52,937 nucleotides of DNA from an uncultured Dialister sp. (GTDB lineage Bacteria; Bacillota; Negativicutes; Veillonellales; Dialisteraceae), in contig NZ_UPZP01000003.1 in assembly GCF_900538805.1 (NCBI RefSeq), positions 1 to 52,937 of the forward strand, in the 5' to 3' direction. Below the pieces are notes generated by a model, which saw nothing but the letters and a program-made list of their open reading frames with translations, ran no database searches and was not told the origin of the DNA. A program made the position numbers and the translations under genes. The stretch's first letter is position 1. Each line of letters opens with the position of its first letter. Shown piece after piece: positions 40,344-49,705 of the stretch.

Positions 40344-42422
40344 GTGGGCAGAGAATTTCCGCTTGAAAAAACAAGAAACATCGGCATCATGGCACACATT
40401 GATGCAGGTAAGACAACAACCACGGAACGAATCCTGTATTATACCGGTGTAAACCACAAGATCGGCGAAGTTCATGATGGCGCAGCTACCATGGACTGGA
40501 TGGCTCAGGAACAGGAACGCGGTATTACCATTACATCTGCTGCTACCACCTGCCACTGGAAAGGCTATCGTGTCAACATCATCGACACCCCAGGGCACGT
40601 AGACTTCACTGTAGAAGTTGAACGTTCCCTGCGCGTACTCGACGGTTCCGTAGCTGTATTCAGTGCTAAGGATGGCGTTCAGACCCAGTCTGAAACCGTT
40701 TGGAGACAGGCAGACCACTACCATGTTCCCCGTATCGCATTCATCAACAAGATGGATACAGTCGGTGCAGATTTCCTGCATGCAGTAAAGACCATCGACA
40801 CCCGTCTTCATGCCAAGGCTGTTGCTATGCAGCTCCCCATCGGCGCCCAGGATACCTTCAAAGGCATCATTGACCTGCTGACAAGAGAAGCTGAAATCTA
40901 CGACAGCGATGACGGCAAAGAATATCATAAGGAACCTGTTTCCGATGATATGAAAGACATGGTAGAAGAATACCGTGAAAAGATTATCGAAGCTGCCTGT
41001 GACGGCGACGATGAACTGGCTGAAAAGTACCTGGAAGGCGAAGAAATTTCCATCGATGAAATCAAAGCTTCCATCCGTAAGCAGGTACTGGCATGCCAGC
41101 TCTTCCCCGTATTCTGCGGCTCCGCATACAAAAACAAAGGTATCCAGATGCTTCTGGATGCTGTCATTGATTACCTCCCGTCCCCGCTGGATATTCCTCC
41201 GGTAAAGGGCACATCCCTGGACGGCGAAGAAGAAGAACGCCCGGTATCCGACAGCGCTCCGCTGGCAGCCCTGGCATTCAAGATCATGGCAGATCCATTC
41301 GTTGGCAAACTGGCATACTTCCGCGTATATTCCGGCGAAATGCACCAGGGCACCTACGTTCTCAACTCCACAAAGGACAAGAAAGAACGTGTTGGCCGTA
41401 TCCTTCTGATGCATGCTAACCACCGTAAGGAAATCGATGTAGCTTACACCGGCGACATTGCCGCTGCAGTAGGCTTCAAGGATGTTACCACCGGCGATAC
41501 ACTCTGCGACCCGGACAACCCGATCATCCTTGAAAAGATGGAATTCCCGGATCCCGTTATTTCCGTTGCTGTTGAACCGAAGACCAAAGCTGACCAGGAA
41601 AAGATGGGCAATGCCCTCCAGAGACTGGCAGAAGAAGATCCGACCTTCAGAGTACACACAGACCCGGAAACTAACCAGACTATCATTTCCGGTATGGGCG
41701 AACTCCATCTGGACATCATCGTCGACCGTATGCGTCGTGAATTCAACGTAGACTGCACCGTAGGCAAACCTCAGGTTGCTTACCGTGAAACCATCCGTAA
41801 ATCTGTCGAATCCGAAGGCAAATTCATTCGTCAGACCGGCGGTCATGGTCAGTACGGCCACTGCTGGCTCCGTCTTGAACCGATGGAAGCAGGCAAGGGC
41901 TTTGAATTCGCAAATGAAGTCGTTGGCGGCGTCATTCCTAAGGAATTCATCAACCCGATTCAGGCCGGCGTCGAAGCTGCTATGCAGGACGGCGTTGTAG
42001 CCGGATATCCGATGGTTGATATCAAGGTTACTGTATACGACGGTTCCTATCATGATGTCGACTCCTCCGAAATGGCCTTCAAAGTTGCAGGTTCCATGGC
42101 ATTCAAAGACGGTGCCAAGAAAGCGGATCCTGTCCTCCTCGAACCATACATGAGCGTAGAAGTCGATGTTCCGGAAGATTACATGGGCGACGTTATCGGC
42201 GGTCTCAACTCCCGCCGTGGACGCATTGAAGGCATGGAAACAGAAAACGGCGAATCCAGAATCAAAGGCTTCGTTCCGCTGTCTGAAATGTTCGGTTATG
42301 CAACCGCTCTCCGCAGCTCCACCCAGGGCCGTGGTACCTTCACCATGACATTCGACCACTATGAAGAAGTTCCGAAGGCTATTTCCCAGAAGATTACGGA
42401 AGAAAGACTCGGAAATAAATAA
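40344..42422 (+). CDS. fusA: Elongation factor G
   Basis: 692 residues. GTPase that drives ribosomal translocation. G1 AHIDAGKTTTTERIL, G2 RGITITSAA, G3 DTPGHVDF, G4 NKMD are all present, followed by domains II to V (GGVIPKEFINPIQAGVE, LSEMFGYATALRSSTQGRGTFTM). The start is GTG at 40344 after AAGGAG. Cysteine and histidine positions are those of classic EF-G1, not a spare EF-G2 paralogue. Codon use is strongly biased, as in the other str genes. Confidence 0.96.
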   Translation: MGREFPLEKTRNIGIMAHIDAGKTTTTERILYYTGVNHKIGEVHDGAATMDWMAQEQERGITITSAATTCHWKGYRVNIIDTPGHVDFTVEVERSLRVLDGSVAVFSAKDGVQTQSETVWRQADHYHVPRIAFINKMDTVGADFLHAVKTIDTRLHAKAVAMQLPIGAQDTFKGIIDLLTREAEIYDSDDGKEYHKEPVSDDMKDMVEEYREKIIEAACDGDDELAEKYLEGEEISIDEIKASIRKQVLACQLFPVFCGSAYKNKGIQMLLDAVIDYLPSPLDIPPVKGTSLDGEEEERPVSDSAPLAALAFKIMADPFVGKLAYFRVYSGEMHQGTYVLNSTKDKKERVGRILLMHANHRKEIDVAYTGDIAAAVGFKDVTTGDTLCDPDNPIILEKMEFPDPVISVAVEPKTKADQEKMGNALQRLAEEDPTFRVHTDPETNQTIISGMGELHLDIIVDRMRREFNVDCTVGKPQVAYRETIRKSVESEGKFIRQTGGHGQYGHCWLRLEPMEAGKGFEFANEVVGGVIPKEFINPIQAGVEAAMQDGVVAGYPMVDIKVTVYDGSYHDVDSSEMAFKVAGSMAFKDGAKKADPVLLEPYMSVEVDVPEDYMGDVIGGLNSRRGRIEGMETENGESRIKGFVPLSEMFGYATALRSSTQGRGTFTMTFDHYEEVPKAISQKITEERLGNK

Positions 42423-42441
42423 TTTTTAAGGAGAAACCAAA

Positions 42442-43629
42442 ATGGCAAAAGCTCATTACGAAAGAACAAAGCCGCATGTTAACATCGGCACCATTGGCCA
42501 CGTCGATCACGGCAAAACAACCCTGACCGCTGCTATCACCAAAGTACTGGCTGAAGAAGGCAAAGCAAACTTCCTCGACTATGCTTCCATCGATAAAGCA
42601 CCGGAAGAAAGAGCTCGTGGCATCACAATCAACACCTCCACCGTTGAATATGAAACCGAAAAACGTCACTATGCACACGTTGACTGCCCAGGGCACGCTG
42701 ACTATGTAAAGAACATGATTACCGGTGCAGCTCAGATGGACGGCGCTATCCTCGTAGTATCCGCAGCTGACGGCCCCATGCCCCAGACCCGTGAACACAT
42801 CCTCCTGGCTAAACAGGTAGGCGTTCCGGCTATCGTAGTATTCCTGAACAAAGCTGACCAGGTCGATGATCCCGAACTGATCGACCTCGTTGAAATGGAA
42901 ATCAGAGATCTCCTCTCCTCCTACGACTATCCGGGCGATGATGTGCCGATTATCGTTGGCTCCGCTCTCGGCGCTCTCAACGGCAACAAGGAAGATGAAC
43001 AGAAGATTCGCGACCTCATGAAGGCTGTTGACGAATACATCCCGACTCCTCAGCGCGATACCGATAAACCGTTCCTGATGCCTGTCGAAGACGTATTCAC
43101 CATCACCGGCCGCGGCACCGTTGCTACCGGCAGAGTAGAACGCGGCACCGTTAAAGTTGGCGACGCAGCTGAAATCGTCGGCCTCCAGGATAAACCGACC
43201 GAAACCGTTGTAACCGGCGTAGAAATGTTCAGAAAGACTCTGGACCAGGCTATGGCAGGCGACAACATCGGCACCCTGCTCCGCGGCATTGACCGTAAGG
43301 ACATCGTTCGCGGCCAGGTTCTTGCTAAACCGGGCACCGTTCATCCGCACACCGAATTCACCGCCCAGGTATATGTACTGACCAAAGATGAAGGCGGCCG
43401 TCATACCCCGTTCTTCAACGGCTATCGTCCACAGTTCTTCTTCAGAACCACCGACGTAACCGGCGACATCACCCTGCCGGAAGGCACCGAAATGTGCATG
43501 CCTGGCGATAATGTCGAAATGACCGTTAAGCTCATCACCCCGATCGCTATGGAAGAAGGCCAGCGTTTCGCTATCCGCGAAGGCGGTCGTACCGTTGGCG
43601 CAGGCGTTGTAGCTAAGATTACAAAATAA
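42442..43629 (+). CDS. tuf: Elongation factor Tu
   Basis: 395 residues. Delivers aminoacyl-tRNA to the ribosome. GHVDHGKTTLTAAI, RGITINTSTVEYET, DCPGHADYVKNMI, NKAD and the C-terminal barrel (HTEFTAQVYVLTKDEGGRHTPF) are intact. AAGGAG lies 20 bp after fusA. The operon ends here at a strong terminator, so the S10 ribosomal cluster does not follow as it does in some Firmicutes. Confidence 0.96.
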   Translation: MAKAHYERTKPHVNIGTIGHVDHGKTTLTAAITKVLAEEGKANFLDYASIDKAPEERARGITINTSTVEYETEKRHYAHVDCPGHADYVKNMITGAAQMDGAILVVSAADGPMPQTREHILLAKQVGVPAIVVFLNKADQVDDPELIDLVEMEIRDLLSSYDYPGDDVPIIVGSALGALNGNKEDEQKIRDLMKAVDEYIPTPQRDTDKPFLMPVEDVFTITGRGTVATGRVERGTVKVGDAAEIVGLQDKPTETVVTGVEMFRKTLDQAMAGDNIGTLLRGIDRKDIVRGQVLAKPGTVHPHTEFTAQVYVLTKDEGGRHTPFFNGYRPQFFFRTTDVTGDITLPEGTEMCMPGDNVEMTVKLITPIAMEEGQRFAIREGGRTVGAGVVAKITK

Positions 43630-43640
43630 TCTCCGCCAAT

Positions 43641-43672
43641 AAAAAAGAGCTCCTGAAAAGGGGCTCTTTTTT
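43641..43672 (+). terminator. Terminator of the str operon
   Basis: AAAAAAGAGC-TCC, TGAAAA loop, GGGGCTCTTTTTT, starting about 11 bp after the tuf stop codon. Confidence 0.87.
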
Positions 43673-43845
43673 GTGCCCTGAAAAGGAAAAGAAATAGCAA
43701 ACCCTGCCATCTTTTTATAGGCAGTTATTATAAAATTCTATACCCCGATTTTCTATTTAACCATGATTTTATATCATCTGCCTAAACTATAAAAGTCATA
43801 AGAAGAGGAATCGGATGGAAATAATTGAGAATAATTCCCTTTGAC

Positions 43846-43872
43846 TGTCAATGATATTGAGAACGATTGACA
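43846..43872. promoter_or_regulatory. Inverted repeat, candidate metalloregulator operator
   Basis: TGTCAAT (43846-43852) and ATTGACA (43866-43872) are perfect inverted arms around GATATTGAGAACG. TTGAGAATAATT (about 43824) and TTGAGAACGATT (about 43857) resemble Fur-box halves. It lies 80 bp upstream of the likely -10 of the radical SAM gene. The rest of the 43630-44065 gap is A/T-rich with no other feature seen. Confidence 0.32.
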
Positions 43873-43927
43873 TGATTTCATAGCAGGAGGACAAAAACTA
43901 AAACATTTCATTAATAAAGTATTGTGG

Positions 43928-43956
43928 TTTCATTATGAATTAAACGGATGTATAAT
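43928..43956 (+). promoter_or_regulatory. Promoter candidate of the SPASM radical SAM gene
   Basis: TTTCAT (43928-43933), 17 bp, perfect TATAAT (43951-43956). The leader is about 100 nt. Confidence 0.42.
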
Positions 43957-44065
43957 TATTACAGGAAAGGGAGAAAAAGAAGTGAGAACGGCGATGGATA
44001 CATGCCGGAAGCGGCAGGAACCTGTATTTCCATGAATTCAGTATTTCACAAAGAAGGTAATAACG

Positions 44066-45490
44066 ATGAAACTGACACATGCTGTTCAAAAAGAAGCGGT
44101 AAGCAGACTGGTAGACCACATTATTTCCATCAAAGACGAAGAAGAGCGAAGAAAGTCCCTCATCCGTCTGTCCTACATGATTGAAAAAGTGTATGGCGGT
44201 ATGTTTGAACGGTCCACCTTTGAAAAGGTGCGCTGGCTTCTCTGCAACAACCATAAATGGTGGAAATACCTGAACCGCGCCCTGGACACCCTGAATCCCC
44301 ACATCATCAAGACCGCTGTCATGGACCTGGGATTTGAAGCGGCTTTTTATGGAAATAAGAAACGCTGGGAAAACAGGGAGAAATACGGCATCAATATTCC
44401 CTGGGTCATCCTTTTTGATCCCACCAGCGCATGCAACTGCCACTGCATAGGCTGCTGGGCTGCCGAATACGGACATACGCTGAACCTTTCCTACGATGAT
44501 ATGAATAAAATCGTCACCCAGGGAAAGGCGCTGGGCATCCATTTCTACATGATGACCGGCGGCGAACCGCTGGTACGGAAGGCGGACATCCTGAAACTCT
44601 GCCATGAGCATCCGGACTGCGAATTCCACGCCTTCACAAACGGCACCCTTATTGATGAAGACTTCTGTAAAGAAGTATGTAAGGCAGGAAACCTGTCCTT
44701 CTCCATTTCCATCGAAGGCTGGCGGGAAGTGAACGACAGCCGCCGGGGCAGAGGTCACTTCGACAAGGTCATGCACGCCATGGACCTGCTCCATAAGTAC
44801 GGTATCGTCTACGGCACATCCATCTGCTACACAAGGAAGAACCTGGAAACCGTCACATCCGATGATTTCATCGACATGCTCATTTCCAAAGGCGCCTGGT
44901 ACACCTGGTACTTCCACTACATGCCTGTAGGCAAAGGCGCATCCCTGGACCTCCTGCCCACCAGGGAGCAGCGGGCCTACATGGTGAAGAGAGTACGGGA
45001 AATCCGTGAACTGGAAACGGGCAAGCCCTTCATGGCCATCGATTTCCAGAACGACGGCCAGTACATCGGCGGCTGCATCGCCGGCGGCAGGAACTACTGC
45101 CATATCAACCCCAACGGCGATGTGGAACCCTGCGTATTCATCCATTACTCCAGCGCCAATATCAAGAAAGACGACCTGCTCACCTGCCTCTCCCAGCCGC
45201 TCTTCAAAGAATACGCCAAAGGACAGCCCTTCAACAGTAACCATCTCCGTCCCTGCCCCATGCTGGAAAATCCGCCGGCCCTGGCAGAAATGGTCAAACG
45301 CTGCGGCGCCAAATCCACGGACCTTCTGGCTCCCGAATCGGCAGACGAACTCTGCGCCAAATGTATGCCCTATGCGAAACAGTGGGCGCCTATGGCAGAC
45401 AAACTGTGGGAATCGGTGAAGGCGAAAAAAGTGATAGAAACTCATCGCTCCCCTGCATCCCTGCATGAAGCAGAATCCAAAGGAGCATGA
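44066..45490 (+). CDS. Radical SAM protein with SPASM-type C-terminal domain
   Basis: 474 residues. The SAM-cluster motif is CNCHCIGC (about residue 121), followed by FYMMTGGEPLVRKADIL and SISIEGWREVNDSRRGRGHFD. The C-terminus carries CIAGGRNYCHINPNGDVEPCVFIH and further cysteines (CPML, CGAK, CAKC), as in SPASM/twitch proteins that hold auxiliary clusters. The long N-terminal helical part (1-110) is a feature of a heme/peptide-modification-like subgroup in anaerobes whose substrate is unknown to me. No small precursor peptide is evident nearby. The ATG follows GAAGG. Confidence 0.83.
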   Translation: MKLTHAVQKEAVSRLVDHIISIKDEEERRKSLIRLSYMIEKVYGGMFERSTFEKVRWLLCNNHKWWKYLNRALDTLNPHIIKTAVMDLGFEAAFYGNKKRWENREKYGINIPWVILFDPTSACNCHCIGCWAAEYGHTLNLSYDDMNKIVTQGKALGIHFYMMTGGEPLVRKADILKLCHEHPDCEFHAFTNGTLIDEDFCKEVCKAGNLSFSISIEGWREVNDSRRGRGHFDKVMHAMDLLHKYGIVYGTSICYTRKNLETVTSDDFIDMLISKGAWYTWYFHYMPVGKGASLDLLPTREQRAYMVKRVREIRELETGKPFMAIDFQNDGQYIGGCIAGGRNYCHINPNGDVEPCVFIHYSSANIKKDDLLTCLSQPLFKEYAKGQPFNSNHLRPCPMLENPPALAEMVKRCGAKSTDLLAPESADELCAKCMPYAKQWAPMADKLWESVKAKKVIETHRSPASLHEAESKGA

Positions 45491-45492
45491 AC

Positions 45493-45539
45493 AAAAAAGG
45501 CTGTGAAAAATGATTGACATTTTTCACAGCCTCATTTTG
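45493..45539 (+). terminator. Terminator of the recurrent family (radical SAM gene)
   Basis: AAAAAAGGCTGTGAAAAATG, ATTGA loop, CATTTTTCACAGCCT, then CATTTTG. Confidence 0.83.
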
Positions 45540-45586
45540 TTACTCCTGAATTTTCTTGAAAATCTTCCAAATGACTGTATGCCGCC

Positions 45587-45643
45587 GCATTGGATAAAAA
45601 TACATATGAAATTCGATTCTGCGAATTAATCAGTGCTTCCCTA
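45587..45643 (+). repeat. Family A element, 57-bp right-end fragment
   Basis: GCATTGGATAAAAATACATATG...CGAATTAATCAGTGCTTCCCTA matches the left end of the inverted copy at 18778 (second subfamily). The remaining two thirds are absent. Confidence 0.8.
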
Positions 45644-45703
45644 GGACGGGATATCTCCTGCAGTCATGCGGCTTGTACTATATTTCAGGGATTCGATACG
45701 GTC

Positions 45704-46264
45704 CTATTTCGAAAGCGCTTTCAGCCTTTCTACCAGCTTTTCTCCATGGGCCTCACAGTCTTTAATCACCCGGTCCTTCACAAATTCCGGACTCACGCCG
45801 GGAATGTAGGCACAGCCATTGGTATAAATGGGTTCCTCATACTCCATGCCGCAGAGCGCTGCAATCTGCTGGAAATTAAAGAGGAAATCCTCCATCACAT
45901 GGCCATTGGGGCCGCCTGCCCTGTAAGCGCTGGCCGGAGAACCGGTGGTAAAGGAAATCTGGAACTTCTTGCCCTTCAGCGCCGTTCCTGCCGTGCCGTA
46001 GGCGAACCCATGGGCAAATACATCCTCCACCCAATGCTTCATGAGGGCCGGATAGGAATACCAGAAAATGGGGAACTGGAAAACGATGACATCCGCATCC
46101 TTCAAAAGAGCCTGGTCCTTCTCCACCTGAGGCTCCCAGCCCTCCTCATCCAAACGAAGCAGGGTGAAATCGGGCCCCTTTTCCTTCAAAGTCTCAAGGA
46201 TCGTCCGATTGGCCAGGGATTGGGCAAGACGGGGATGACCGGACACAACAAGAATCTTAGACAT
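45704..46264 (-). CDS. NAD(P)H quinone reductase, flavodoxin-like fold (MdaB/KefF type)
   Basis: 186 residues. KILVVSGHPRLAQSLANRTIL binds the FMN/FAD phosphate; VIVFQFPIFWYSYPALMKHWVEDVFAHGFAYG and TTGSPASAYRAGGPNG are the family's active-site segments. It performs two-electron reduction of quinones and is usually an oxidative or electrophile stress defence in the cytoplasm. The start at 46264 follows AAGGAGGT; an in-frame ATG 108 bases upstream has no such site. Single gene. Confidence 0.9.
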   Translation of the reverse strand: MSKILVVSGHPRLAQSLANRTILETLKEKGPDFTLLRLDEEGWEPQVEKDQALLKDADVIVFQFPIFWYSYPALMKHWVEDVFAHGFAYGTAGTALKGKKFQISFTTGSPASAYRAGGPNGHVMEDFLFNFQQIAALCGMEYEEPIYTNGCAYIPGVSPEFVKDRVIKDCEAHGEKLVERLKALSK

Positions 46265-46459
46265 AAGCAAGACCTCCTTCAATGAACACGATTTGAAGCT
46301 GTCTATATTGTAGCATATATCCGCTATCTGTGGTCCGCTGTCGGCTGCTGGCTTCCCAATGGGCACCGTCATTCTATGCTGATTTTCGGTGTTCCTCAGG
46401 GCTATCGCCCAGCTCCTTTCTGGGGGAGGAGCCTGCGTAACGTACTTACCTTCCCGCCC

Positions 46460-46569
46460 CCAGCCGTCATTCTGAGCCGAAGGCGAAGAATCTCGGCACG
46501 CGCCGATAGTGACTCCGACTAGCCCACTAGCCTACTAGCCCACTAGTCCACTGTCCCACTGTCTCACTT
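46460..46569. repeat. Short dispersed repeat plus octamer array
   Basis: CCGTCATTCTGAGCCGAAGG...GAAGAATCTCGGC (46464-46500) is a fragment of a repeat type common in bacterial intergenic DNA. It is followed by about seven octamers (AGCCCACT, AGCCTACT, AGTCCACT, GTCCCACT, GTCTCACT; 46518-46569) that end at the stop codon of rarD. Confidence 0.75.
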
Positions 46570-47463
46570 TCCCGCCATATACCTCTGTTCCCTGAAGTCG
46601 GAAATAGTGAAAAGCACCAGGGAAATCCAGATGGTGGAGAATCCTGCGAGCTGCACCGTGGTGAAAGGTTCGTGGTAGAGGAAGATGCCCAGGAGGAGGG
46701 AGAGGCTGGGGGAGAGGTACTGGCAGAAGCCCAGCACGTTTAAGGGGAGGTTGTTGGCTCCGGTGGAAAAGAGAACCAGCGGGATGGCGGTGACGATGCC
46801 GGCGCCGATGAAGAGCCAGTTCATAGCGGCGTTTCCCATAAGGAAATGGCCTTCTCCGGAAAGATACAGGCTGCCGGCATACCACAGGGCCAGGGGCATT
46901 ACCAGAAGGGTTTCCAGGGTGATGCTGACGAAGGGATTGATGTGGAGCTTTTTCTTGGCAGCGCCGTAGAGGGCGAAGGTGAAGGCCAGGCTCACTGACA
47001 CCAGGGGAAGACGCCCCAGTTCTACAGACATGCCGATGATACCTATCAGGGCAATGATGATGGAAAGCCACTTCAGCTTTGACAGCCGCTCATGGAAAAG
47101 GAGGACACCCAGGAAGACATTCACCAGGGGATTGATGTAGTATCCGAAGCTGGAGTCCACGATATGGTCATGGGTGACGGCCCAGATGAAAATGCACCAG
47201 TTGGCGGTGATGAGGAAGGAGGCGGCAATCATGAGGGCTCCCCTCAAACGATGGGAAATCAGGTCCTTCACGGTATCCCGGAAAATGCCACCCATACGGA
47301 AGAGGGCGAGAAGGATAATCATAAATAGAAGAGACCAGATAATGCGGTGGGCCAGGATTTCATAGGCGCTGGCGCTTTCCAGCAGTTTCCAGTACAGCGG
47401 GAGGATGCCCCAGAGACAGTAACAGACAAGAGCAGCCAGAAGGCCTTTCTTTCGATTTTGCAA
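46564..47463 (-). CDS. rarD: EamA-family transporter RarD
   Basis: 299 residues, ten membrane helices in two EamA halves. KKGLLAALVCYCLWGILPLYWKLL at the N-terminus and NWCIFIWAVTHDHIVDSSFGYYINPLVNVFLGVLLFHERLS are the RarD subfamily marks (chloramphenicol-sensitivity protein in older naming). Substrate unknown, and a drug-resistance role is weakly supported. The TTG at 47463 is preferred: AAAGG is nine bases upstream, whereas the TTG at 47472 abuts that site. Octamer repeats form the sequence directly after the stop codon. Confidence 0.85.
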   Translation of the reverse strand: MQNRKKGLLAALVCYCLWGILPLYWKLLESASAYEILAHRIIWSLLFMIILLALFRMGGIFRDTVKDLISHRLRGALMIAASFLITANWCIFIWAVTHDHIVDSSFGYYINPLVNVFLGVLLFHERLSKLKWLSIIIALIGIIGMSVELGRLPLVSVSLAFTFALYGAAKKKLHINPFVSITLETLLVMPLALWYAGSLYLSGEGHFLMGNAAMNWLFIGAGIVTAIPLVLFSTGANNLPLNVLGFCQYLSPSLSLLLGIFLYHEPFTTVQLAGFSTIWISLVLFTISDFREQRYMAGK

Positions 47464-47620
47464 TATAATCAACCTTTCATCTAAGTTTTTCTATGCAATA
47501 GTATACCACCATGGCAGTTCTTCGAAAAGTTTGAATACATGCAGACTGCCTATTCAATCATTTTAAAGAAATGGAAAAAGGTTTGGAAAAAACGGGCATA
47601 ACTGCATGCAGCCGTCGGTG

Positions 47621-47629
47621 TGCTATAAT
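47621..47629 (+). promoter_or_regulatory. Extended -10 promoter of the beta-helix gene
   Basis: TGC-TATAAT, extended -10, 45 bp before the start codon. The -35 region is poor. Confidence 0.5.
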
Positions 47630-47673
47630 AGAAACAACCCATAGTTAGTTACTTAAAATAAGGAGGAATCTCC

Positions 47674-49146
47674 ATGGAATATACAAAAACAGCAGCCCTT
47701 GCCTGTGCTCTTCTCCTCTGCGCCGGCTCCGTGCAGGCGGCGGATAAAAAACAGGAAAATGTACTGTCCCAGCGGTTTTCCGATGCCATGACCTGGAACC
47801 TCCAGAACCGTCCGGAAGATATTACCATTACCAAAGTGGCGGTTCCGGCGGATCATTCTTCCCAAGGGCAGCCTTCCGGAGAAAACCTGCCCCCCAAGCC
47901 GGCAGGGGAAGGACCGATGAACCCGCCGCCCGACGGCTTCAATCCTCCGGACCACATCACCCAGGGCACCGCTGCTAGGAATGTGACGGAAAGCGGCACA
48001 CTGGAGGACCAGGTCTTCGGCTCCACCGGCAGCGATGAAAACGCCCTCCGCATTACCGGCGCCGCCGTTACCCTGAGAAATGTGGAAATCATGAAACAGG
48101 AAGGAAACTCCTCCAGCACCGAAGGCGGCGATTTCTACGGCATGAATGCCGCCCTTCTGGCCACCGACGGCGCCCAGGTGATCATAGAAGACTCTTCCGT
48201 CCACAGCTCCGCTCCCAACGGCAACGGCCTTTTCAGCTACGGCAAGGGCACGAAGATTTCCGCAAAGAACGTGACCATTACCACAGAAAGCCATAACTCC
48301 GGCGGCCTCCAGACCACCGGCGGCGCTGAGACTGAAGCAGAGAACGTCACCGTTTCCACCGCCGGCAATTCCTCCGCCGCCATCCGCTCCGACCGGGGCG
48401 GCGGCACCGTTTCGGTCAAAGGCGGCACATTCCGCACCGTCGGCTATGGCTCCCCCGCCATTTACTCCACCGCCCGGATTTCCGTTACCGGCGCAGCCCT
48501 CTCTGCATTCCGCTCCGAAGGGGCCGTCATCGAAGGGAAGAACAGCATTGATTTGAAGGACTGCAGCCTTGAAGGAAATATGGCGGACACCCGCGTCATG
48601 GGCAGTGAGACCATCAAGGAAGAAAACGTGCACACCGTCATGATTTACCAGTCCATGAGCGGCGATGCGGAAGAAGGCACCTCCTCCTTCTCCATGGAAG
48701 GCGGCAGCCTCCTCTCCCATAAAGGCGACATTTTCTACGTCACCAACACGGCCTGCACCATCGGCCTGTCCAATGTGAAAATCAAAAACGAAGACCCCGC
48801 CGGCGCCTTCCTCTGCGTCTCCGGAAACAGCGCCTCCCGTGGCTGGGGCAGGGCAGGAGCCAATGGAGGAAAAGCAGTGTTCACTGCAGAGAACCAGAAA
48901 ATGGAAGGAAATATACTGGTGGACTCCATCTCCCACCTCACCATGACCCTTGGCAAAAACACCGACTGGAAAGGCGCCCTCCTGCAGATAGAAAACGATA
49001 AGGGAGCGTCCAAAGACGCAGGCGTGGACCTCACCATCGAAAAAGGAGCCACCTGGAACCTCACCGCCGACTCCACCGTCACCACCCTTCACAACAATGG
49101 AAAAATCGTGACCAATGGACACACATTGACAGTATTGAAGAAATAA
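47674..49146 (+). CDS. Exported right-handed beta-helix protein, probable adhesin-like
   Basis: 490 residues. Signal peptide MEYTKTAALACALLLCAGSVQA, then a proline-rich stretch (residues about 60-95), then irregular parallel-beta repeats of the type ALLATDGAQVIIEDSSVHS / ISAKNVTITTESHNSGGLQTTGGA / VSVKGGTFRTVGYGSPAIYS, typical of pectate-lyase-like helices in autotransporter passengers. The end, TLHNNGKIVTNGHTLTVLKK, resembles the last passenger turns, but there is no C-terminal outer-membrane barrel and no LPXTG, so surface attachment is unclear. AAGGAGG precedes the ATG. Tandem palindromic arrays follow. Ligand unknown. Confidence 0.78.
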   Translation: MEYTKTAALACALLLCAGSVQAADKKQENVLSQRFSDAMTWNLQNRPEDITITKVAVPADHSSQGQPSGENLPPKPAGEGPMNPPPDGFNPPDHITQGTAARNVTESGTLEDQVFGSTGSDENALRITGAAVTLRNVEIMKQEGNSSSTEGGDFYGMNAALLATDGAQVIIEDSSVHSSAPNGNGLFSYGKGTKISAKNVTITTESHNSGGLQTTGGAETEAENVTVSTAGNSSAAIRSDRGGGTVSVKGGTFRTVGYGSPAIYSTARISVTGAALSAFRSEGAVIEGKNSIDLKDCSLEGNMADTRVMGSETIKEENVHTVMIYQSMSGDAEEGTSSFSMEGGSLLSHKGDIFYVTNTACTIGLSNVKIKNEDPAGAFLCVSGNSASRGWGRAGANGGKAVFTAENQKMEGNILVDSISHLTMTLGKNTDWKGALLQIENDKGASKDAGVDLTIEKGATWNLTADSTVTTLHNNGKIVTNGHTLTVLKK

Positions 49147-49199
49147 TTGGGGAGAGGTTATGCTATTGATTCATGACGGATGGGAAAACATTAGCAACC

Positions 49200-49575
49200 A
49201 GTTTCCTGTCATAATGATACGCTATCGTTTCATGTCGTATAGGAAACCCTTCGCCAACAGTTTCCTGTGGCAATGATACGCCATCGTTTCACGTCGAGTA
49301 GGAAACCATACGCAAACAGTTTCCTGCTGATATGAATCCCATCGTCACCACGTCGCCCTGTCATTTCGAGGGTCGGAAGCAGAGTCGAGAAATCCCCGGT
49401 CGAATTGTGCCCTGTGGCAATGATACGCTACTGCCTCATGCCGTATAGGAAACCCTTCGCCAACAGTTTCCTGTTGCGATGGTACGGAATCGTTTCATTT
49501 CGGATGGGAAACTATTCGCCAACAGTTTCCTGTTACGATGATATGCCATCGTTTCACGTCGAATAGGAAACTTTC
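49200..49575. repeat. 59-bp palindromic tandem array 2, interrupted
   Basis: About five units of 59 bp with the hairpin AGGAAACCCTTCGCCAACAGTTTCCTG and linker TGGCAATGATACGCCATCGTTTCACGTCG. Between 49370 and 49415 a fragment of the CATTTCGAG...GAGAAATC repeat (family B type) has replaced part of a unit. Same hairpin core as array 1, different linker. Confidence 0.85.
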
Positions 49576-49606
49576 GCCCCATGCCGGACAGGCCCCATCA
49601 TCTTTC

Positions 49607-49654
49607 AAGGCACCGGTAAATGTCGCTTTCCAGGCGACCACCGGTGCCTTTTTT
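49607..49654 (+). terminator. Two-level hairpin with T-tract before the VWA gene
   Basis: Outer stem AAGGCACCGGT/ACCGGTGCCTT, inner hairpin GTCGC-TTTCCAG-GCGAC, then T6. It probably ends read-through from the array. It is about 50 bp before the VWA start codon. Confidence 0.65.
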
Positions 49655-49705
49655 CCTGCTATCATAATTTCAGAGATACCAATATTTCAGAAAGGACTGA
49701 GAATT

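Noticed and set aside
43948..44184. Small protein or leader peptide before the SPASM radical SAM gene (possible modified-peptide substrate)
   Set aside because: The frame begins in the promoter -10 region, overlaps the radical SAM start by over 100 bases and lacks a ribosome site. An AGGAGG at 43885 has no start codon in range.
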